DNA of 64,000 nt. Origin: Manis javanica. Lineage: Eukaryota > Chordata > Mammalia > Pholidota > Manidae. The notes under the pieces were generated by a model that worked only from the letters and a program-made list of their open reading frames with translations, made no database searches and had not been told where the DNA came from. Positions 55,560 to 64,000 of the stretch are shown here, piece by piece. The position numbers and the translations under genes were made by a program. The stretch covers positions 28,167,343 to 28,231,342 of the forward strand of contig NC_133156.1 in the NCBI RefSeq assembly GCF_040802235.1. The letters are read 5' to 3'. Each line of letters begins with the position of its first letter. Position 1 is the stretch's first letter.

Positions 55560-57620
55560 CTTTATATCTAAATATAACATATGAGCCAGAAAGAGCACTA
55601 TTTATAGATGAACAGTTCCATGAATTATCTCAGAGTAAACATCCCCATGTAACCACCACCAGGCTAAGAAATAGAAGATTACCACCCCTGAGAAGCCCCT
55701 TCTCAGCCCTTTCCAGTAATCCTGCCCCCTCCTCCCTGAAGGCTGCCACTACTGGACCTTTCATGCCCTGTTAGTGCTGCCTGGTTTTGAAATTCACTTA
55801 AGTGGCATCATACAAATACATACTGTTTTGTGTCTGGCTTCTTTGGCTCAACATTTTGGTTCTAAGATCCATCTTTATTGCTCCACATTCATTTTCATTC
55901 TTGTGAATGTTCCACTGTATGAATAACCCACAGAGTATTTATTAATTCTGCTGTTTATGGCATTTGAGTTTTCAGATCTGGGTTATTGTAAATACTGCTG
56001 TTATGAACACTCTAGTATATATATATCTTTTGATACATCACTGTACCGATTTCTATTAGGTATTTACTTAAGAATAGAAGTTCTGGGGAATAGTTTCAAT
56101 AGGCATTGCCCATCTGACTTTAATACCATTTTACACTCCCAGCAAAAATGCATGAGGGTTTCCTCACAGTCCTTGGTATTGCCGGTCTTACTAATCTCAG
56201 CCATCCTGGCCAGCATGTAGCATTAGGTCTTTGTGTATTAACATGCGTAGGCTCGAATACTTTTCACCTGTTTATTGACAATTTGGATACCTCCTTTTGT
56301 TAAGTGCTTAATTGAGTCTTCTCCCCTTTATTTTAATTCTATCATCTTTTTTATCTTACTAATTTCCAGTTGTTTACAAATTCTGGATATTGGTTCTTTG
56401 TTGAATACACACATCCCAAATATCTTCCCCCACACTGCTTTCATTCTTTTAATGGTGTGTGTTGATGAATGTTCTGAATTATAATGTAGTCTAATTTATC
56501 CAAAAAACCATTATTTCCCCACTGTTCTATTGAAAAGACCATCTGTCCCTATCATACTTAGTCTGTTTCTGGCCCAGCATCTGTGAGTCCTTCAAATAAA
56601 TATTTATGCACATACACATACACACACACACTCCAGATTTTAAAATTATTTTCAGTCAAAGTATTGGTCTGGAACAAACTGGCTACTGTTAATGGAAGTA
56701 GAAATCCTCTAAAGAACAAAGAACTTTAGAGCTCATACTTATGGATAGAGAAAAATTAATTTATCCTTTCCCCTGTTGCTGGACATTTAAATAATTTGTA
56801 AATATTCTTACAATTAGACAATGATGCACTAAACAACTTTGGACTTAAATCCCTGCACATACGGCAGAGAATGAAGTGGAATTGCTAAGACAAAATTTTT
56901 ATTTCCCTCTAAAGTCTGCTATTTTACACTCTCACTCACACTGCATGGGAGTTCCATTTCTCCAGCTCCTGACAATTCTGGATATCATAAATATTTTTAA
57001 TTTTCCTGTCTTTTTTCTGCCAATTCTGGATATCTGAATTTTTTAGTTTTCTTGTCTTATTGTTTTCTCTTCTATTGTTTTTTCACCGATTTCAGTGAGG
57101 GTGAATATATTTTATGTTTGTTTGTGATTTAATTTCTCTTCTTCCATGTATTGCCCAGACTTATCTTTTTTCCCCCTTTAAATTGAATTGTCTATTTCTT
57201 ATATTTTCCTTTTGTATGGGTTATATTTTAACTTTGTTTATAGTATCTTTCATCATATAGAAGATTTAAATTGTCTTTTATGGCTTCTGAGTTTTGGATT
57301 TTGTTTGAGAAAAACTTCCCTAACTTCAATATTATAAAGATAATCTGAGATAATTTGATGTGTTTGGATTAATATACTTTATTCTTTCATTTATCTTGAA
57401 ATGATGAATGTGCATGGTGTGAGGTACAGGTTAATTTTGTCCCTTACTTGTATTTCTCCATTTGAGGAATAGTCTATCCTTTCTCTACTATTTTGAAATG
57501 CTACCATTTTGATATGCCATTTTATCATATACCAGATTTCCATATACTCATGGGTCTATTATTTTGATTTTTGCATTTAAAGTAGCTCCCTAAGTGATTC
57601 TAGTGCAGCTAGGTCATTTA
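55560..57620 (-). mobile_element. Old L1M remnants in PDE6A intron 4
   Basis: Reverse-complement L1 words in order: 'cataccctttggctcaacat'-like text at 55840-55990, 'gcatgagggtttcctcacag' (56148), 'aaattctggatattggttct' (56377), 'aatttatccaaaaaaccatt' (56490), a second copy starting at ~56760, and ORF2-like text to ~57600. Probably two or more diverged L1 fragments. Confidence 0.6.
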
Positions 57621-58172
57621 CTGATCGTAGGGAACCTCTGATTCTAGTGCAAGCCATCCATTTGATTTTTGCATACTCTTGAAACAAATATTTCATCAAA
57701 TATTGCTAAATCCAGCAATAAGCCATTTGATACTCCTTGCAGCAAATGAATGAATTCATACAAATGAATGGTTCTTTTTTAATCAAAAGAATTTCTGAGT
57801 AATTGAATTCAAAAGACTCATTTTAAGGTGTCCAGTTTGCACCTTAGGGATCTGACCCAGGCATTGGCTATGCTATGCTGCAGTGTTCTTCCCTGTTTCT
57901 TTTGAACTTCCTCTCAAAAGGGAGAGTCACATTTAAGCAAGAATATTCTGACTCAGTCATTCCCAAAAGATAGAACAATCTAGCAATTAGAAGTGCGCAG
58001 GGCTGCCTCTAATCACTCTAAGAACCTGCTCCAGCAGGTAGCCAATCTCTTACCTGTGTTATAGTAGGTAGATAGCAAGATGTAATCAGGGAGGGGTTGG
58101 GGACTTGGCCGGTGTTTACATTGGACTAGATTCTTATATTTTGCACATTGCATGTAAACTGTTCTTGCAGGA
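57621..58172. other. Non-coding, no recognised feature
   Basis: No exon or named repeat. The sentence 'gattctagtgcagctaggtc' and 'gattctagtgcaagccatcc' is a short internal duplication. Confidence 0.4.
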
Positions 58173-58676
58173 TGTGGGGAGTGAGGCTAATAGATCACAT
58201 ACCTGCAAAAACTGACTGGTTCCAATATGGAGGAGAAGCTGACCCAGACTTCACCTCAAAATACATTTTATGCTAATTAACAGTAAAAATCATGCTCCTT
58301 GGTGCCTTGACAGTTCTAAGACAGATCACCTGAAGACAAATGAAGGGCATCACCCTATTTCCAGGAAATCCCCTCCCAGTGAGAAAACCCACCTACCCCA
58401 GTGACCATTCCACCCCCTGCTTAAACTCTGGCTGTCAGACCCCCCAACCCGACCCTGCAGTGCTGCTTGTCTCTGGAGCATGCCTGCACTCCCTCCTTGA
58501 ATCTGTACTTTGCCTTAGTAAACAACTGGGCTGCCCACCTCTCCAGCATGCGCACACTCCCTCCTTGAGGGTGTACTTTGCTTTACTGAGCTACTTGCTT
58601 GTACCTGCTTGATGTGCTTATGAATTCTTTCTTGATCAGAGTCAAGAACCTTCTCCTGGGTTGAGGACTCACCCAA
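58173..58676 (+). repeat. Probable solo LTR
   Basis: Starts TGTGGGGAGTGAG and could end ...ACCCAACA, giving TG...CA ends and ~504 bp. 'gagtcaagaaccttctcctg' near the end is a common LTR R/U5 word. Inside, 'cactccctccttga' followed by a 'gtactttgc' box occurs twice ~70 bp apart (58490 and 58557). No clear 4-6-bp duplication flanks it, so the limits are uncertain. Confidence 0.5.
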
Positions 58677-58734
58677 CATAAAGGGCTATCACCCCAGACC
58701 GGATTGCCTGACAACATCTGAGCTATTGACATCC

Positions 58735-58870
58735 TGAAAAGTCATTAAAAACCAATGAATTGTACACTTTAAACAAATTATATGGTGTGTGAATTATATC
58801 TCATAAATTGTTTAAAAATAAAAGAAAGAAGGAAAGAGAAAGAGAGGGGTTTGGTAGAGAGAAAGGCAGG
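58735..58870 (+). mobile_element. Old L1 3' terminus and A/G-rich simple repeat
   Basis: 'ccaatgaattgtacacttta' and 'gtgtgaattatatctcataa' are old L1 3' ends, followed by an AAAGAAAG-rich run (58818-58870). Confidence 0.65.
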
Positions 58871-58949
58871 CATACATATGCCCTACTTTCTACCCCATCC
58901 CTTGTTAACAACTTCTGCTTCTCCTTGGCCAATTTTCAGGGTCACTCAG

Positions 58950-59221
58950 TGTTGGACGTGAAAGGAAAGGAGCGACACACAGCAGCAATTCACTGGAGAA
59001 TTCCGCTTTATTAGGGAAAGGTGCTGGGTTATATAGGAAGGGGCATGAATTGATTGAGGTGTCACTTCTACGGGGCTGGTGGCTGTTGGCTAGGTGCTGG
59101 GATTGGGAGGGGGGGCGAGAGGTGATTGGGCTTCAGGTGGCGCCGGCGGGAACCGAGGACCCGGAAGAGAAGCCAGAAGTTTGCCATCTTACTGGTGGGG
59201 CCCCTTCATTCCCCCCTTTCT
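58950..59221 (-). repeat. ERV1 polypurine tract and 3' LTR
   Basis: Read on the minus strand, AGAAAGGGGGGAA (59221-59209) is the polypurine tract. The LTR starts TGAAGGGGCCCC at 59208 and could end ...GTCCAACA at 58950 (259 bp). 'ccctaataaagcgg' gives AATAAA near 59012. No 5' LTR is available for comparison. Confidence 0.75.
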
Positions 59222-59508
59222 CCTCTATGGGGTTGTGGACGTTGCTTTCTCTCTGGCTGCTTCCTGCTGAACGGCGGCGGAGAAGGGAGTGAGGGCTTGA
59301 GGACCGGGAGGAAAGGGTTGATAGGACTCCCTACAGGAAGGACGAGTAGATGTCGACTTCTTCAGGTTGGAAATCAATGAAGGTTCCCTGTAACCATAGG
59401 TCGAGGACCTGTTGATTCCAATGGTGCCAAGAGGATATGGGTGTCAGGAGCCAGGCATCTGCAGCCATTGTTTCCAGGAACAGTTTCCAGTGGAGAGAGA
59501 GGTCCATC

Positions 59509-60153
59509 TCAGCATGTGGTGAGGAGGTCACGTGAGGGTGAGGGATCTTCTGTGGCCAGAAGCTGGTAGTTCCTGAGTAAAAGCTGGTTGAAAGCTTGAT
59601 TAGAGATTTTTCCGACTTGGCATTTGATGAACTTTATTATACAGGGTAAGAAGAGACAGGCGAGAAGAATGATTATTATGGGGCCTGCGATGGGCCAGAG
59701 CCAGGTGAGGAGGGGGTTTGTTAGTATTGATGAGAATGGGTTGGAATTGGAAGCAGAGTGGAGACTGGAGGCAAGGTCAGTGAGTTTGGTAATGTCAGTT
59801 TCTACAATGCCAGATTCGTTGATGTAATAGCAGCACTCTTCCCGGAGGAAGATGCAGTTGCTGCCCTTCTCGGCTGTAAGCAGATCTAGGGCCCACCGGT
59901 TTTGAAGGGTGACCTTAGCTAGCGAAGTGACCTGTCTTTGGAGAGAGGCTAGGGAATCGCCAGTGGATGTCAGGGCTCCCTCAAGTTTGGCACTGAGAGC
60001 TCTAACTGCCCATAGAGAGTGACCCAAGGCTTCTCCCGAAAACCCTGCCCCAATGGCTGAGGTGATCAAAGAGATACCGACCACGATGGGAAGGAAAGCA
60101 GCTCTTTTTGTGCGCGAGGGCAAGGGAGGTTGGAGCTCAAGAAATTCTGCCAT
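59509..60153 (-). pseudogene. ERV1 env transmembrane subunit, open over 214 codons
   Basis: Membrane-fusion subunit remnant of a retroviral envelope. Residues 14-17 RTKR are a furin-type SU/TM cleavage site. About 18-44 is a hydrophobic, Gly/Ala-rich fusion-peptide-like stretch. 45-85 is heptad-repeat like. LQNRWALDLL (83-92) is the immunosuppressive-domain region. C100, C107 and C108 form the CX6CC motif. About 152-176 is a hydrophobic membrane anchor, followed by a cytoplasmic tail of ~38 residues. The ORF is open, but the SU part upstream is in another frame (60875-60177), so the usual precursor is broken. The ATG at 60153 is just upstream of the cleavage site and not a natural env start. 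Confidence 0.85.
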
Positions 60154-60176
60154 GCTGTAAAGTGTAACCTGTGGGA

Positions 60177-61215
60177 TTAGGGTGACGAGAATGCAGGGTG
60201 TATCGGAGCTGAGAGGCAGTGAGTTGAAAAGACTGCCATTACACCAAAAGAAGTGTCCCGGTTGTGTAAAGTCTTAGAGCTGGAGGTAGGGGTGTAGATA
60301 GAGAGGCAGTGAAGTGCGCTGGACGGGGGTGGAGTTGGGCCTACACAGTGGTGGATGGTGAGATTATCTGCGTATTCTGGTTCCCATAGGGGTATGTCTG
60401 CCAGGGGGCAGAGGGGTTGTCTTTCTGCATGGAAGGAGTTGTTGGAAATATTAAGGGGCACGGTGGCCAGCAGTGGGCGCTGTAGTGATGTGCACAAGAA
60501 ACAATTGGTGGTGTTAAGGGGGTGGTTGAGAAAGATGGTGGTGTCCTGAATGAGCTGTAACGAAGAGTAGGAGAAATGGGAAGAGGGGTGGGGATAAGAA
60601 GATGAAGAGGCGCTGTCAAGAGTTTGGATAATGACTTTTTCGGAATGTCTGCTATCTGATGCAACTTGAGAGATCTGGGAATGAGAGGGAACATACTTTC
60701 GAGAGATATGAAGGGTACCGTGGGGGGTCGAGGACCCCCCGTAGTAAACTGAGGCTGTGACTCCAGCGGCCCATCGCGAGTCCCAGGGATCTGGGATTGA
60801 TAAGGAGAATGAACCGTTGGGATATTTCATGAAATGGTTGGAGGAGTAATACTGTGGGTACTGGAAGTTACCCATGTAGTGAATGGCTCAAGACTAGTAG
60901 GGACATCTCCTGTAGGTGTCTGGCCATCGCCTGCAATAGGCTTGTTTTTGGTCATAGAGGAAGCAGAGGTAGGGAGAATAAGGGTAGCTGCTAGTGAACA
61001 CTTCGGTGGAGGGAGGAAAGTGGAGGTATAAAGGCTCAGAGCAGCTTTTCAGAGGGCAGTCTGATGTGGCAGTGAGGGCAGTAACTTTTGTTTGATGCTG
61101 TGTGTAAGTCTGTCTGACTTTGAATCGCCATACAAAGGAGGCTGGGGTGGTGGGGAAGACAATAAGAATGAGGGGAAAAAAAGCGAGAGCGCAGTAAAGG
61201 AGGAAAAAGTAATGA
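60177..61215 (-). pseudogene. ERV1 env surface subunit, broken
   Basis: The signal-peptide-like hydrophobic run (YFFLLYCALAFFPLILIV) lies around residues 161-178 of the 61691-60894 frame. Serine- and Cys-containing SU sequence follows, then a frame change near 60890, then 60875-60177. N-glycosylation-like NGS, NTT and NLT triplets are present in the latter. A stop at ~60177 and a different frame for TM show it is not a functional envelope. Confidence 0.7.
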
Positions 61216-62989
61216 TTCGGGTATGGATGGCAAAGGGGGTGAACGGGATTTTGGAGGAAAGAGGACAGTAAGGTCAGGAGTCTGGAGGGAGGGAGAGTCT
61301 GTAAACTTTTGTAGGTTAAGAGATCTTTTAGGTAATGTGGGGACAGAATGGTAAGGGGCGCCCTGAATGTCAGTTTATGAGCTTCTTTCTGAAAGAGCTG
61401 TCTAGCGGCTAATGCTCGTAGGCAGGGGGCCCATCTCCAAACTGTGGGGTCTAATTGCTTGGAGAGATAAGCTACTGGGGCAAAGGATGGGCCATAATAT
61501 TGGCCTAGGACTCCTAGAGCTTGACTGGACCTCTCATGAATGTATAATGAGAAGGGCTTCGACAAATCAGGAAGATGGAGAGCTGGGGCTTCCACAAGGG
61601 CTTGACGAAGCTTAATGAAGGAGTGTCGGGGTGAGGAGGATAATGGTTTTTTAGGGGGGCTCTTGCTGAGGTTGTATAGGGGTCTTGCCAACAGGGAGAA
61701 GTTAGGGATCTACGCTCTAAAATATCTAGCCAGGCCTAGAAAGGAAAGGATTTCTGTCTTGGTTTTGGGAATGGGCAGGTCAGAGAGGAGCCATTTTCTG
61801 TCTAAGGTAATGGACTTTCTTTGTTGAGATAGAAGGAATCTGAGGTAAGTGACAGGAGGGGAAGAGATTTGAGCTTTGACGGGGGATACTTGGTAACTTC
61901 TGGAAGCTAGAAGGTTAAGTAGGGAGGCAGTGTCAAGTTGAGACTGTTCCCACAAGGGACTGCAGAGTAGAAGATTGTCCATGTATTGTAATAAGGTGGA
62001 CTTGGAGTGATCATGATGAAACTGTTTGAGGTCCTGAGCTAGGACCTGTCTAAAAATATGGGGACTATCTCGGAAGCTTTGTGGCAAAACTATCCAAGTG
62101 AGTTGTTCAGAATGTCTTGTGTATGGGTCCGTCCAGATGAAGATGAAAAAAATCTTGGGAGCAGGGGTCTAGAGGGATAGAAAAATGGGTCCTTGAGATC
62201 TAGGACTTAGAAGTGGGATGCCAAGGCAGGGATCTGTGATAAAAGGCTGTATGGATTTGGAACTAAGGGATGGATAGGGACAACGGCTATGTTGATGAGG
62301 CGAAGGTCTTGGACAAGGCAGAAAGATCCATTGGTTTTTTTAACAGCTAATATGGGGGTATTAAATGGGGAGTGGGTGGGTCTGAGGTAATTTTTGTTTA
62401 AGAGATCTTGAATGATGGGTTGGAGGCCTATGAAGGCTAAAGTGGTTAGGGGGTATTGGGCCTGACAGATATACTGAGAGGGGTCACGTAATTTGATAGA
62501 GGCAGGGGGACATAGGGCCACGGAGGGGCTTTTAATGTCCCAAACTTTGGGATTTACAGGGTGTATGAGGGCGGAACTGGAGCTTTCATTGGGTAGAGGG
62601 GGGTTGTCGGCTATGAGGGCCATCAGAAAGGGAGTACTGGGGGCTGTGGGAATGGATATAGTTATGGAAACGTGGAGGAGGGAAAGGATGTCTCGTCCTA
62701 GTAAAGGGATGGGACATTGGGGCATAACTAGGAAGGAGTGGGAGAAAGGTATGGGATTGTCTAGGATTGTGCATAAAAGGGGGGGGTTTAATGGGAAAAT
62801 CTGTTTACCTCCTACCCCAACTATAGGAGTAATGGCTGGCGTGGTAGGGCCCCGGTATTCTTGCAAGTCTGAGAAGGTGGCTCCTGTATCTAGGAAGAAG
62901 GAGATGGGGCGACCGTCTACTGTTAAAGTAACTCTGGGCTCCTGTTTGGTGATGGAAATGGTTGGGCGAGAAGTCCCCAGCCTCGTCAA
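61216..62989 (-). pseudogene. ERV1 protease-reverse transcriptase remnant, truncated
   Basis: The frame 62989-62207 contains the protease, with catalytic DTGA at residues 34-37 (62890-62879) and the C-terminal GRDIL segment, then the start of RT (PILAVKKTNGSF...LVQDLRLIN). After a broken interval (62206-62088), the frame 62087-61710 has the RT palm. Its active-site motif reads YMDN (61985-61974) instead of the usual YxDD. Frame 61691-60894 holds the RT thumb and connection (SKQLDP, LTILSPHYLKDLL). RNase H and integrase are absent; the reading frame passes from the RT connection straight into env near 61215-61245. Confidence 0.82.
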
Positions 62990-63032
62990 TCTTCTGCCAG
63001 CCCCACTACAGCGGGCTTAGGATGGGGGTTGT

Positions 63033-64000
63033 TCATCCAGCCTCCCCTTCGGGTGGTTGGGCAATCAGACCCCCAGTGGCCCTTTTTGTTGCATCTGGGG
63101 CATGGGGTGGTAGGAAATCTGGGGGAGGGGCACGCCCTTGACCAATGTCCCTCTTTTCCGCACTTGAAACAAGCTCCTGTGGGGGCTTGTTTGTAGAGGG
63201 GCGCCCAGGTTGTGGTTTTATCAGCTGGGCCAACATTTGGAAATTGGCCTGATCAGCCTTTTGTTTACGGCGTTCTTTCTCCTCCTCCCGGTTATGGAAG
63301 ACTTTAAAGGCCACTGTTAGGATCTCAGTCTGTGGGGTAGCGGGGCCCTGTTCTAACTTTTTGAGTTTAGCTTTAATGTCGGGGTAGCTTTGAGCTAGGA
63401 AGTATGTCATAAGGACATGTCTTCCTTCAGGTGTTTCTGGGTCCAGGTTGGTATACTGTAATAGGGCTTGAGTGAGTCTGTCTAAGAACTCGGAGGGGGT
63501 TTCATCTCTCTTTTGAATTATGTCTTGGAGCTTTTGAAAATTGACTACTTTACGAGCTGCCTTTTTCAGACCTGCTATTAAGCAGGAGGCAAAAATATCT
63601 TGAGAGCAGAGACCCATGGTGGTGTTATAATCTCAGTGTGGGTCTTGTTCGTGGACAGCAGTGGGGCCAGGGGGATAGGTGGGGTCAGTCCTGTGGGTTT
63701 CGGTAGCGTGCCTTTGGGCGAAGTCCCAAACTCGTCTAAGCTCTTCAGGGAGGGGAGTATTGGCCAGGAGCATGAAAATGTCATGATGTGTGAGGCTGTA
63801 AGACTGGAGGGTCCATTGAAACTCCCTGATGTATGTCATGGGATCAGTGGAAAAGGAACCTAGGCGTTTCTCTAGTTGGGCTAAATCTCCTAAGGAGAAA
63901 GGGACGTGAATGCGCACGATGCCTTTGGATCCTGCTACCTCCTGGAGGGGAACGATAATTTTGGGAGGCTCTCGGGACCGAGTCTGAGGGGGACTGAAGG
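63033..64000 (-). pseudogene. ERV1 gag capsid and nucleocapsid remnant
   Basis: Frame 63917-63633 covers the CA N-terminal part (FSLGDLAQLEKRLGSF, WTLQSYSLTHHDIFMLL). An in-frame TGA stops it, and 63617-63033 continues CA in the same frame (RDETPSEFLDRLTQALL, then LDPETPEG), a pattern of gammaretroviral capsid C-termini. A charged EEEKERRKQK segment follows. The zinc-knuckle Cys/His codons lie downstream but in another frame, so nucleocapsid is frameshifted. Gag continues past base 64000. Confidence 0.8.

Larger units (their letters stand above)
58950..64000 (-). mobile_element. Gammaretrovirus-like (ERV1) provirus, 5' part outside the window
   Basis: On the minus strand the order is gag (from >63917), protease and RT, env SU, env TM, polypurine tract and 3' LTR (59208-58950). 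All genes carry stops or frameshifts, and RNase H and integrase are missing. MA, primer-binding site and 5' LTR lie beyond base 64000. A CX6CC motif in TM and the gag CA style place it with gammaretrovirus-like ERV1. Confidence 0.9.

Overview
This is a mammalian nuclear genome window. It has spliced coding exons, a CpG island, many LINE-1 (L1) copies, LINE2/MIR/DNA-transposon fossils and endogenous retroviruses (ERVs). The only protein-coding host gene I can prove is PDE6A, the alpha subunit of rod photoreceptor cGMP phosphodiesterase, on the + strand. Exons 1-4 are at 45578-46051, 53012-53164, 53772-53861 and 54445-54585. They are intact, with consensus splice sites and all introns in phase 0. 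No Alu, B1/B2, carnivore tRNA-Lys, ruminant or horse-type young SINE is visible, so the host is probably a laurasiatherian without a prolific SINE. From memory of its L1 3' ends I lean to a pangolin, but this is not provable here.

Layout. 1-16.5 kb: mostly old repeats, with a long L1 (L1-A, +, 4.04-12.76 kb) interrupted by a nested insertion at 7591-9980. 16.55-17.24 kb: a CpG island with CCAAT, GC-box, E-box and AP-1-like sites. In human, SLC26A2 lies next to and diverges from PDE6A, so this is probably the SLC26A2 promoter read leftwards, with 1-16.5 kb as its first intron (inference). 19.27-26.14 kb: L1-B (-), with a scrambled 3' end. 28.24-38.12 kb: one 9.9-kb insertion (-) holding a full-length L1 and a 3' tail of two tandem retroviral env-LTR fragments. 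41.69-44.05 kb: L1-D (+), the 5' third of an L1. 45.4-58 kb: PDE6A promoter, exons 1-4 and introns. 58.17-58.68 kb: a probable solo LTR. 58.95-64 kb: a gammaretrovirus-like (ERV1) provirus (-) with 3' LTR, env, a truncated pol and gag, running off the window.

The most interesting structure is a recurrent chimeric retrotransposon. Two separate insertions, each with its own target-site duplication (TSD), have the same order: L1 3' end, then a retroviral Env transmembrane fragment, polypurine tract, U3-R of an LTR, and poly(A) exactly at the LTR polyadenylation site. Both carry the same L1 3'-UTR subtype, which differs from the plain L1s nearby. The simplest reading is an L1 lineage that reads through into an ERV 3' end and uses the LTR as its terminator (heritable 3' transduction). 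In the larger copy the same TSD flanks the full-length L1 and both ERV units, so all of it appears to have moved together.
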